This document shows, in pieces, positions 20,387 to 29,982 of a stretch of DNA of 64,000 nt. Source of the DNA: Periplaneta americana (lineage: Eukaryota > Arthropoda > Insecta > Blattodea > Blattidae); contig NC_091132.1 of assembly GCF_040183065.1 (NCBI RefSeq), positions 162,090,602 through 162,154,601 of the forward strand, written 5' to 3'. Below the pieces are notes generated by a model. The model saw only the letters and a program-made list of their open reading frames with translations. It did not search any database and had not been told where the DNA came from. Numbering within the stretch: the stretch's first letter is position 1; every line of letters begins with the position of its first letter. The translations under genes and the position numbers were made by a program.

Positions 20387-22123
20387 TCAGACTTTATTAT
20401 AATTATCTGCACAGTACACCACCAGAATTTTTTCTAAATTCTCCACAGTTAACCTTTGCCTTTTGTCACTGAGAATCATTTTGAAAGTAGAAAAACTTCT
20501 TTCAACCGAAACTGATGTGAGAGGCGCAAATTTTAAATTAGGTACAATAGAAACATCAATACTTCCTGGAACATTTACACTTTCCCCCGATATCACTCTT
20601 GATACTTTTTCCAACAATGAAAATCCTACATTCTTATTTAATACGTTGTCCCACTTCTTTTTAACTTTTTTCCCAGTTTCGCCCAAAGCAGAATGTATGT
20701 TCACTTGAGCTTCCTTTACTATTGCTATTTGGCTACAAAGAGATTGTTTTTCACGTTCTAATTGTTCAATGCTTGCAGGTATGAAAGAAAAGTTTGATGT
20801 TATGTAGGCAATATCGTTTTTCACTCGTGAGTCATTCAGACAATCTTTCACTGCTTTCACACACGCTGCACTATCAGTTTCAGGTAATTTATCAATAACT
20901 GTGACCACTTCTTTAAAATACTTAGAATAATACACCACTGACTGAATCCAGGTTCCCCATCGTGTAAGAACCGGCTGAGGTGGGAGTGGGATATCTGGAA
21001 AGTTCTCTCTGAATATTGAAATCCTGGCTGGGGCTTTACAAAAACATTTTTTTGTGTTAGAAATAAACGAATTGACAAGAGGAAATTCATTCCGGATTGT
21101 TTCAGAAACCCTGTGAAGGCCATGTGCTAGACAGGTTACATGCGTGAGGTTAGGATAAAATGTTTTAAGAAGTGGAGCTGCAGCAACCATGTATGAGGCA
21201 GCATCAGTACAAAACAACAGAACTTTAGAATCGTCTATATTACCTGAGTATAAAGACTGTAGGCCTTTATTTACAAAATAAGCAATGGCTTGGCTATTCA
21301 CTTTCGAAAGTTCCTTAACACATACGAGGTGTGGAATCGAAGGTCCATCAGGACTAAGTTTTCCTACTGCCATATTTGCTATATACCTATTCATAGGATC
21401 TGAGGTTTCATCCACAGAGACCCATATGTAAGAATCGCCTATATCCTCCCGAATGGAAGCTAAAGTTTCACTGTATATTCTGTCTAAGTAATATTTTCTT
21501 AGGGTCGACTCAGATGGGATATTTTGTTTGCAGTATTTTTGTAAAAACTGTCTTAAAACCGGATTTTCAATTGCATTCCAGGGAATGTTAGCAGCAACAA
21601 ACGCTCTGGTTAAATCAGCATAGAAATTGCTGCTGAGATTGGATGAAGTAGGCTGTGTTAGTAAAGTTTGTTGCAGTTGATTTTTCTGCTGAGCTTTAGC
21701 CTTATGAGCCGCTCCTTGCACATGCTGCTTTAGGTGGCACTTCTTTTCTTGCGAAATCTAAACATGTAAAGTAAACTGAATTAAAATAAAATCCTAATTG
21801 TTGTATTGCCGTATTTCTATCACAAAGTTAGTGGGTTCGAACAATCAAAATTTTAATGACCTGCAAATACTTTAACTATCGGAATTTAAAAGGTTAAAGT
21901 GTAGTGGTCTTAAAAAGAATTATACCTCAGGATAGCTCAGTCAATGTATAAATATTATAGGCCTACTCATTAAAATTAATAGAATTTATATATTTCAACT
22001 ATTGTTACATACCTGTTTGCTACAAATCTTGCAGAATATTATTTTTCCATCATAAGTGAATTCTGAATATTCTGTTAGCCATTGCCGGATCAATGTAGAT
22101 TTTGCACTTATATTTTTCGGCAT
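20387..22123 (-). CDS. hAT transposase (CGBP1-like), complement(join(20387..21757,22013..22123))
   Basis: Exon 1 (37 codons, MPKNISAKSTLIRQWLTEYS ... FCKICSKQ) ends at a GTATGT donor. Exon 2 starts after acceptor tttacatgtttag with ISQEKKCHLKQHVQGAAHK. Together they give 493 aa without stops. The intron splits a BED-like zinc finger: C-x2-C in exon 1, H-x3-H/H-x(n)-H in exon 2. The middle carries hAT landmarks (SVDETSD, CLAHGLHRV, VLTRWGTW). The C-terminal dimerisation segment is LTSVSVERSFSTFKMILSDK RQRLTVENLE. The enzyme would bind the element ends and cut and paste in the nucleus. The acidic residues cannot be assigned with certainty by eye. Reading exon 2 alone from its first in-frame GTG would lose the zinc finger. 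Possibly still coding-competent. Confidence 0.85.
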
Positions 22124-22280
22124 TATCGCGTTAAACTTCACAGGAAAACGTCCTACCGCTCAAAACTTCTCAACACAAATAAGGTGAGGGAAAGAGCAAC
22201 TGTTAACGAGCATTCAAATGAACCGTTGTTGTTGAGATTCAATTGGACAAAAATACAAAGTTCCACTTATTGTTGCATTT

Positions 22281-22304
22281 CCTAGTAGTGTTAACACTAG
22301 GAGG
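22281..22304. other. Palindrome CCTAGTAGTG-TTAA-CACTAGGAGG inside the hAT
   Basis: Two inverted CACTA-type ends meet at TTAA, a pattern like two piggyBac-type termini or an excision scar. A related end (ccctggtcctcgtagtgTTAA) is at 26207-26227. No matching partner end was found for a complete element. Confidence 0.35.
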
Positions 22305-22937
22305 GCCATTCTTTTAAATATTTTGTAACGGTTTACCCTACTAATTCGCAGTTTTACGACTTTTCATAAATATTTCAAAAACACTCTTTCTCCAAAAATT
22401 GTGATTTTATGACACTCTGAAGGGCAGTACAGCTAATCGGTTTCAGATCGAAAACTGTCATTTTTATAGAATAGTATATCTCTGAATCGGTAGCAGCACA
22501 TGTTGTGATTGTTGCCTGCTTCAAAACTAAGGTTGGTTCTTTGTCGGCATTTATGCCTCCAAACATGTTAAATTCGGTGAAATCTATTGCGAGTGTCGTG
22601 AGATTCGAAACATTTTGTTTCCTTTATCAATGGTTTCATGGCCGGTGTGAAGCAAACTTTCCACTTTTTAAATGCCTTAAATTTCGCAGTGAATGCATGT
22701 ATAAATTATAAAAAGTAAGAGTAAAATGCAAAACTTTACAGTGAGTTAGGCATTTTTAGGCGAATATTAACAAATTAGGCTCTAATAACCGTTTTAGGGC
22801 ATTTTAGGGCACTATAAAACTCTTTGAATACCTTTCAATTTCCATGAAACACAAATATTAATAATTATTTTTACTTTTCTCCTAAAGAAACAAAATAGGC
22901 ATTTGCCCTAGAATCCGATGTCTGGAAATAAGTAATG

Positions 22938-23306
22938 AGAACCTAAAGGGCGAGTGTCTTACATTTGTAGCACAATATGGGTGATAAAACTGGCAATTAT
23001 GATTGGCAGATTGTTGATGTGATGTGTATTTAGGAAGAGGTACAGTTCTCAGCTGCAATGGCAACAGAAACTCACTGGCTGGACACTGAACTCAAGGACA
23101 CACAGCAGGAACGCTAGCATAGGGAAACTAGAGTGCGAGTATGTTACTTGTGCCACAGTCTGGGCAGCAAGGGTGGTAACTGTGGTTGGCAGATTGCTGA
23201 CGTGACGTTTATAGGAGATGGTACCATTCTCAGCAACACTATCAACAGATGCTCGCAGACTGTGCATTGTACTCAAGGACACGCGCCAGGAACGCTGGCG
23301 TCAGCA
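22938..23306. repeat. Imperfect tandem duplication, two ~180-bp units
   Basis: Units ~22938-23118 and ~23119-23306 share the order gcgagt-tgtta-cttgt, ggttggcagattg(t/c)tga(t/c)gtga, ggta-c-ttctcagc, ggacac-cagcaggaacgct. This is the sequence that followed the gene 1 finger exon before the hAT inserted, so it may be gene 1 3' UTR. No product predicted. Confidence 0.65.
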
Positions 23307-23324
23307 ATACTGGTGAAAACCATT

Positions 23325-23584
23325 TTTTTTTTTTAATATTAGCAGGTTATTTTACGACGCTTTATCAACACCTTAGGTTATTTAGCGTCTGAATGAGATG
23401 AACGTGGTAATGCGGTGAAATGAGTGAGGTCCAGCACCGAAAGTTACCCAGCATTTGCTCATATTGGGTTGAGGGAAAATCCCGGAAGGAACCTCAACCA
23501 GGTAACTTGCCCGGACCGGGAATCGAACCCGGGCCTCCTGGTTTTGCGGCCAGATGCGCTGACCGTTACTCCACAGATGTGGAC
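23325..23584 (-). mobile_element. SINE-A copy
   Basis: Reverse full-length copy (complement of B box gggaatcgaacccgg; tail toward the T-run at left). Flanked by gtgaaaacc[a/g]tt (23313-23324 and 23585-23596). Confidence 0.88.
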
Positions 23585-23596
23585 GTGAAAACCGTT

Positions 23597-24832
23597 CATA
23601 TGCACTACTGTACACCAGAGATTTCTTCTAAATGATTGAATATCTTTTGTGTGGATTATAATTAATTATCAATGTCACAAAATCGTGCATGATTGACATA
23701 GATGTTTTTTTTAATTTGTGACCTAAATGCCACAAAACATTTAACAATCACTAACACGATGTCAGCAATATGCCCTTATTGAATGGAGGTAACTATTTAG
23801 TTTGAAATGATGCAAAAGAAATAATGAATTTTCTAATCATTATATATGTGTTTTCCATTTTATACATTTACCAACTGTTACAAATCCTTGATATTCATCA
23901 CGTGAAACACTAAAATGTGTATGGAGCATTGTTTCCACTTATTTGTAGGGACATTGCCATAATCTGGTGCAAAGGTTTCAACAGTACCGTTATAAAAAAT
24001 GCAATGTTACATCTAGGCTGCGTACAGAGAAAAAAATGAACAGAAGGTTCTGTAACCGCTAATTTTCCAAATGCAATTGTTCGAAAATCGCAATAGACGA
24101 GTTGCGCAGGAATTTTTAATGCAGCACTCTAAAAGTAGCGACGTATGATTATATCTTTGCAATGCTATATCGTACATATCTGCCTCTATTTGTACAGCTT
24201 TGTTGGTTAAAATAAACATCTTCGTGTTGCAAGCTCCTTGACTATCTCATTAGTTTGACATTTGCTTTCAAATTAAGTGTCGTCCATCCTTGCACGTCAC
24301 TAACAAATTCCAAAGTTATTTTTATTTAACAGACTCTCTATTCTCCATGAATAATGTGGTGTATGTTTATTTTAATTGTATCAATGTTACCCCGATATTT
24401 ACATTTTCTTCTCATATATAATATACATATATACACACGCTATTTTCACTTTCTCATCTAGAGTTAAATATGTATAATACTTAAAGTTATATACTGTAAG
24501 GGGGTGCCCGCACGTATCCTTATTTCATTTGTATGATATATTTATGTCATCTCAAATATGTTTTTGTGTTAATGCAACTTTCTTAATTAATTACATTATA
24601 CAAATAATCCCTTCGTCTGTAGATATATTTCCATTGTTCACTAATATATATGTGCTGGGTAGAAGTAATATAACCATGCAGATTTGAAGGGAGAAGACAG
24701 TTAAAATGTTGGCCATTTTCCGTCAAAAATTGGATTTTTTTTTTTTTTGACTTAAATAAACCACTTCTGTCATACATATGCTTTAAAGCTGTACGGCACT
24801 TGGAAAAGTAAAAAATACGTCATATTTTAAAG
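23597..24832. other. AT-rich sequence, nothing recognised
   Basis: No recognisable frame, terminal repeat or tRNA-like element. It contains a T15 run near 24729. Confidence 0.55.
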
Positions 24833-24838
24833 ACTTAC

Positions 24839-24964
24839 CTTTAAATCCCTCTCATGTGGCGTGATATGCACCAACCCTGACAAAAATTGCCAATTTTGGT
24901 CGATTTTCTTAATCATAATCTTTCGTGCCAGAAGTTCTTCATCACTCATACCCTTTCGTGCCAT
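24839..24964 (-). CDS. Possible first exon of an unidentified, probably transposon-derived protein
   Basis: 42 codons, MARKGMSDEELLARKIMIKK ... HERDLK, ending at a perfect GTAAGT donor in phase 0. The composition looks coding, and the strand agrees with the piggyBac-type end at 26.2 kb and with repeat X. No second exon was recognised downstream on the minus strand. I cannot name the protein; treat it as tentative. Confidence 0.3.
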
Positions 24965-25002
24965 GTTTGCGAAAAAAACTACAGTAAATGGCGAATAGGA
25001 AT

Positions 25003-26229
25003 TTTTCCATTTTAGTGGATGATGCGACCCGGTATTCTAAAACTATGTAGTGACCACAGTTTTACAAAATCTTCACCTAGTTGGAAAAGAAATAATTTCC
25101 TGACATCACATTTTATTAACTTAAAATTGTATTAGTCGACACATTAAAAGTGTTAAAATTTAAAATAGATTATGTATGTTGGATGGACGGCCCATTTCGA
25201 TGTCGGTGCTGCGTCATCTTCAGTGTCCTACGAACTACTGTTGTTCCTGCTTATCTTCAATTCTGCCAGTTGCATTCGTCAGTTGTAGGAGTGGGAGTGT
25301 GTTGCTCTTATGGTGGGGGTTGGTTGTTTGTATGTTATGTATTATGATATCGAATAATGTGTGGGTATTGAACTGTAATTGTGTATTAAGTATATGTTGT
25401 GGGTGTGTTATTGTATGTTTGTATATTTCGTATTGTTCTAATATGTTTAACTGTGGAATTTTTGGTGTGATGTGTATAATTTCCGTATCTGTTTCTATAT
25501 TATTGTAGTCGTGATTGTTGTTGATAATATGTTTGCGTAATTGTATGTGATTTAGGGTTTGGTTATAGCTTTAATGTGTTCATTATATCTTCTTTGAGAG
25601 GATCTTCCTGTCTGTCCTATGTAAAAATGTTCATTATATGTTGTTTGAGAGAATCTTCCTGCTGTCCTATGTAAAAGTGTGGGCAGCTATTGCATTTTAG
25701 TTTGTAAACGCCACTTGAATTATATTTATTTGTATGTTTGATGTGATTATTTAGATATTTCTGTGTTGTGTTATTTGTTTTATATGCTATCTTGTATTTT
25801 AGTTTTTTGAATGAAGTTGCGATTTTCTAAATATTCGTATTGTGATATATTAATGTTATATATTTATTCTCACTCGATGTTTGTGTGGGTTTGTTCTGTT
25901 TTTGTTTTACCTTTTTTATTAGTATGTCTTTGATGTTAGGATACAGAAGATGACGCAGGACCGGCATTGAAACAGGCCGTCTGTCTAAGGTACATAACCT
26001 ATTTTAATTTTAACACTTATAACGTGTTGACTAATACAATTTTAAGTTTTTAAACAGTGTTAACGTGAACTAGAATCAATGAATCACATGAATTCTTCTG
26101 AGTCATAATGTCGATTTTCAACCTAAAAGTTTCTGACAAGAGAAAAATTGACATTAAAACATGCAGGTCAATATGACCAGTGGTGGTCCTTTTAGGTAGT
26201 TTGAAACCCTGGTCCTCGTAGTGTTAATA
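25003..26229. repeat. Repeat X copy 1, split by Penelope-like locus B
   Basis: 25003-25117 matches 26515-26633 (tttttccattttagtg, tattctaaaac-atgtagt, cagttttacaaa-tcttcac-tagtt, atcacattttt). The continuation attcttctgagtcata reappears at ~26092 beyond the Penelope insertion. The right end ccctggtcctcgtagtg + TTAA (26224-26227) suggests a piggyBac-type element. Confidence 0.55.
25120..26046 (-). mobile_element. Penelope-like locus B: GIY-YIG C-terminus flanked by inverted tails
   Basis: The minus strand from ~25940 to 25230 reads, with stops and frameshifts, IATSFKKLKYKIAYKTNNTT, KYNSSGVYKLKCNSCPHFYI and GQ ..., then NILEQYEIYKHTITHPQHIL. This is the C-terminal GIY-YIG endonuclease domain and tail of Penelope-like retroelements. 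A ~52-bp tandem duplication disrupts the GQTGR region. Terminal sequences 25120-25224 and 25942-26046 are inverted repeats carrying a diverged hammerhead-like block (ctgaagatg ... catcgaaa). 5'-truncated and dead. Confidence 0.75.
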
Positions 26230-26514
26230 AACTCGGACATTCTGTTCACTGAACACTTATTATCTACTGAATTTAATGTTACGTAGGTATGCTACTGATA
26301 TTAAGCTATTTCTTTCCCCTGTTACAATTGACGCACAGTAAAGCTCTAAGTTCTTTTTTAAATTATTTTCTGCAAGAGTTTGCAATAGGCCTGAATCATT
26401 TGCCTATTCTTTGCAGGGTATATTGTGCGCACAATACGTTTTCCATATTTCTGAGGTACTGCACATTGTTCTTGGTCTTTTCTTCTTAATTATCTTCTCT
26501 AGTGCCTACATTTT

Positions 26515-26680
26515 TTTCCATTTTTGAGTGAACGATGTGATCCCGACATTCTAAAACTTTGTAGTAACTTCAGTTTTACAAATTCTTCACATAGTTTAAA
26601 AAGAAATGATTTTGTAATGTCACATTTTTATTCTTCTGAGTCATATTTTCTCTGCAGATAATCATGCCGTTCATACCTGA
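26515..26680. repeat. Repeat X copy 2
   Basis: Second copy of repeat X in direct orientation, continuing without interruption through attcttctgagtcatattt. It shows the sequence that locus B interrupted in copy 1. Confidence 0.6.
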
Positions 26681-26838
26681 AATGTTTAGAATATCGTAAA
26701 AAATTGTAAATGTGTTTCTGTTTCAACGAAGGTGCTAATATATTTTTTGGCCCACATCCTGATCACCGTACTGTAGAATTCTGATTTCTTTGTCTCCTTG
26801 CTGAACATAGTGAAATTATCACGGAATGAATTCAATGA

Positions 26839-27205
26839 TCGTAATAATAATAATAATAATAATAATCCATGGCGCGAACAACTACGAAGGGTCAAGGCTG
26901 ACAAGGTGGCTGCTGGCCTCACGTCTACATGCCTCAGCAGAGATGAACGATCATCCAACCAGAACGGATGTATAATTTGATCAGTGCGATGATTATCCCA
27001 GTCGTTATAGCTGGTTTTCACAACTAGATATTACTATCATAGCTTTGCAAATCCATCACAATGCTAGATGAGTATTGGTGTCATACACTGGCCGAAATTT
27101 TATGAGAAAATTCTTTCTCCATGAGGACTCGAACCAGAACGTATTCCATAACGCAGGTCCTAGGTATGATGCCTTAGACTTTTGACCACGATACTGCGGC
27201 ACAGA
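26839..27205 (-). mobile_element. SINE-D copy with (ATT)n tail
   Basis: Reverse tRNA-derived SINE: complement of the B box (gaggactcgaaccag) near 27126, conserved body landmarks (cactggccgaaattt, catccaaccagaacgg, gctggcctcacgt) and a trinucleotide tail (taataataat at its left). This body is one I recall as widespread in insect genomes. Target duplication not found. Confidence 0.75.
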
Positions 27206-27506
27206 ACAAACTATAGACAAGCTTTACCATATTGTGTAGTACCGAATTTCCCGAGTAGATGCTTATTAAAGGTAAAAGATGGTAATAATTATTATGATGG
27301 TACTGATACCTCTGAAATTAGAACACATGTAAACGGTTTTTGAATCTGAAAGCACATTAGTCGAATTCAACATACTGTACAAGGAAAGTGTACTCTGTAA
27401 ACAAAAAGTCTTCCATGTTGAATCTTTCGTACACTACTTTTAACACTTGAATATAAATAAATGATTAAATGGCGATCTTACTCGTGTTAATTATGTAAGC
27501 ATGTGC

Positions 27507-27550
27507 GGCTTACAGCTGTTTCGGTGCTATTCGATACCATCCTCAGAGCC
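27507..27550 (-). ncRNA. Hammerhead-ribozyme-like motif, locus C left arm
   Basis: The best-preserved of the set. Minus strand: stem I ggct/agcc (4 bp), core CTGAGGA, stem II ggt...acc with loop, core GAAA, palindromic acagctgt in place of stem III, A at the cleavage position, then the 3' strand of stem I. An extra U after CUGAGGA is shared by all copies here. Confidence 0.55.
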
Positions 27551-28010
27551 TACTAGATCTCGGCGCTATCTCAACTTCGCTGCCTGTTGTGTGGGTGCGT
27601 TCGTGTGATGAAGAGTTGTGTCAAATAGTGTGTGTGTTCTGAAATAGATCTGTGTGTTGAGAATTTGATTGGGGTGTGTTTTAGTGTGTCTGTATATTTC
27701 ATATTGTCCTAGTGTGTTGAGTTTTTGGTTTTTGGGTTGTATGTGTAGGATTTCCATGTCTGTATTTATGTTATTGTATGTGTGTTTACCATTAGTTATG
27801 TGTTTGGCAAAACAAAAACTCAACAAACACAAGAAATACATCACACTAACATACGAAAACAAAAACACACACAAGATCGCATCCTCAATCAGAAAGCAGA
27901 AATATAGCATAGCATACAGAACAGAAAACACACCAAAAAGACATCTCAACACACAAACAACACAAACAAATAAATACAACCACACAGGCGTATAGAAACT
28001 CACATGCAAT

Positions 28011-28052
28011 AGTTGAGGATGGTGTCGAATAGCACCGAAACAGCTGTAAGCT
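28011..28052 (+). ncRNA. Hammerhead-ribozyme-like motif, locus C right arm (core mutated)
   Basis: Same fold with TTGAGGA instead of CTGAGGA; the first core C is changed, which should abolish cleavage. Stem II ggtg...cacc is intact. Confidence 0.45.
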
Positions 28053-28269
28053 GCACATGCTTACATAATTAACACGAGTAAGATCGCCATTGAATCAATT
28101 CTTTAAAAAGTCTCCATTGAAACAAACCCCATGAATGGACAAAAATAAAATCCTACAACGTAAATTTTTCGAACATTACCAATCTAGGGTTCAAACTTTT
28201 ACTTTCTATCGGAAGCAAGCATGAAGTCTATGTGTTGTAAGTATAGAAAAATCACGAGGACGTTATAAC

Positions 28270-29581
28270 TAAGGAGCGGATTCCTATGTAATTAAATATT
28301 TTTCTTGCATGTGATAAAACACAATTAACAAAGTTAAAAATTCCGAATGTCAAGTTTCAAGTTTAAAACCCGAATTTTATTTCACATAAAAATACCTATT
28401 TTCACAAAAAATGTATGTAAATACATATTTTCAGGAAATCTATTATAAACACATAAATCTTGGAGTTTTTTTACTTAAATAATTTTTATAAAAACTTTTA
28501 AATATTTTAAAACTAAATAAATTATATCACTCAGAAATACGTTATCTTTTTAAGAATTCTTGGTTGCTTCGTGTTTCTATGGGCTGTGTGGTGTATCCGT
28601 GATCCATTTTTGTAATAGTATCGCCTCAAGTTGAAAGAACTGCTAGGTAGCATATCAGTGTTATTATTAGAGAATAAATTAACATGGACAAGGAGGAGAG
28701 ATTTTGCAACACATAATTAGGAATGTTTATTGTTGCTGAAGATGATTTCATTCCGCGCTTTGTTTGTGAAACACAACGGATAAGAGCTCGGGTATGAACA
28801 TTATTTAATTTAAACAAATCTCTCGCCTCTCTTTCATACCTATGAAGTGAGGAAATACATCTTGTTGTGATTCCCCGTTATCGGACGATAAGCATAAGCT
28901 GCGTAGTGTAGACGTGGTGGCATCACATTTTTTTACGTTAAGACGTGTGTATATTAGTCTCTTAAGATGCCTAAAATCAAATCGAGTTTAAGATCGCGTC
29001 TACAGCAATATGTAGATGAATTTAAAAACATTTTTACTACCGACGGAAAAGTGTTATTTTGCCAACCATGTTGTAAATCAGTAAGTGCAGATCAGAGCTC
29101 CCAGGTAACCCAACATTTGTCTCGAAACGAGCACATTGCCGCTGCTTCACGCGTGTATTCACGGCAAAACAGTAGATATAAAAAAATGTGTAAAGTTACT
29201 CAAGTATTGGAGGGTGTGCCTGTAGGTGAAATTGACGGTGTAGGGGTTTGTGACATTCCTCTCTTTAAATATGCACGTCTGACGTCCTGTGATGTGGAAA
29301 GATCGTTTTCACAGTAATAAGTCGTTGTTCAGAGATAATGGGCATGCATTTGTGAATTTGGAAATGACCTTTGTTGTTCACTGCAATTCTCGGACAACTA
29401 CTAGCAACTGATACTCAAATGTGATTGGTGAGTACCTAGTAACTTTTTTTTTCAAGCTAAGTAAGGTATTTTTTGTTATATTTAAAAAATATATATATTT
29501 TTTATTTTTAGCAAATATTTTCGTACTTTTTAGCACATAAAAATATATTTAAATTTGTAGCACATAAAAATCCGCTCCCTA
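28270..29581 (+). mobile_element. Internally deleted hAT, 1,312 bp, perfect 8-bp target duplication
   Basis: TIRs taaggagcggattcctatgt and the complement of acataaaaatccgctcccta. Target duplication GTTATAAC (28262-28269, 29582-29589). Contains a reduced transposase gene at 28967. The first ~700 bp are AT-rich and non-coding. Confidence 0.9.
28967..29390 (+). pseudogene. hAT transposase remnant: BED finger joined to dimerisation tail
   Basis: Residues 1-66 (MPKIKSSLRSRLQQYVDEFK ... LFCQPCCKSV ... HLSRNEH) form the N-terminal BED-like finger of a CGBP1-like hAT. The frame then passes directly into FKYARLTSCDVERSFSQ, the C-terminal dimerisation block, and after a frameshift continues NKSLFRDNGHAFVNLEMTFV. 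The whole RNase H-like catalytic core (several hundred codons) is missing. The initial open frame is 116 codons. Non-autonomous; if translated it could act as a DNA-binding competitor, which is speculative. Confidence 0.8.
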
Positions 29582-29982
29582 GTTATAACTATTAGCGTCT
29601 CTGATCTTAACGACTAAAAAATAATACATTTAATCGAAACTTGAGAAGGGAGACAAAATTATTAATTTCGGGACTTGCCGACACGAGCCATTTATTTGCG
29701 CGATCCATTCTCTGTAAAGTAGGCTACAAGTTGCGTCAGTTTCACATAGTTTGTGACTGATATTGCTTTCAACTCCACAGCCTGAAGTTTGACTTCTGAT
29801 TTTGCTTCCTCGTATTATAAATTAGTTGTTAATGTATTGATGTGAAACTTCTACGTTGGGAGTACAAGAGAGAAAATTTTTTACATGAAAGGTTTACTCT
29901 GACTTCACTCTACCACGGAAACAAGTATAAGATGAATTTCGTCCCTCGTGCTGTTTTCGATGGTCCATCTCATTTCATACTA

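Larger units (their letters stand above)
20074..22924 (-). mobile_element. Complete hAT transposon, 2,851 bp, perfect 8-bp target duplication
   Basis: Bounded by identical octamers GAAATAAG (20066-20073, 22925-22932). TIRs tagacatcggattt (left) and the complement of ctagaatccgatgtctg (right) agree, with TTTTAGGCA-type subterminal repeats on both sides. It carries a two-exon transposase on the minus strand. It sits ~130 bp past the stop of gene 1, probably in or next to the 3' UTR. The intact duplication and open frame suggest a fairly young insertion. Confidence 0.93.
27469..28090. mobile_element. Penelope-like locus C: two head-to-head 5'-truncated copies
   Basis: Left half is minus-strand: 27793-27566 encodes HITNGKHTYNNINTDMEILH, LNTLGQYEIYRHTKTHPNQI and FRTHTLFDTTLHH, the end of the GIY-YIG domain and tail. 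Right half is plus-strand: 27794-28009 encodes YITLTYENKN, IAYRTENTPKRHLNTQT and KYNHTGVYKL, the segment just before that domain, then jumps by internal deletion into the tail. Tails 27469-27550 and 28014-28090 are inverted repeats with hammerhead-like motifs. The inversion joint is at ~27793/27794. Long opposite-strand frames here are by-products. Confidence 0.78.

Noticed and set aside
25176-25508. 110-codon cysteine-rich frame, apparently membrane-like
   Set aside because: Antisense of the Penelope-like GIY-YIG tail; the minus strand gives the recognisable protein.
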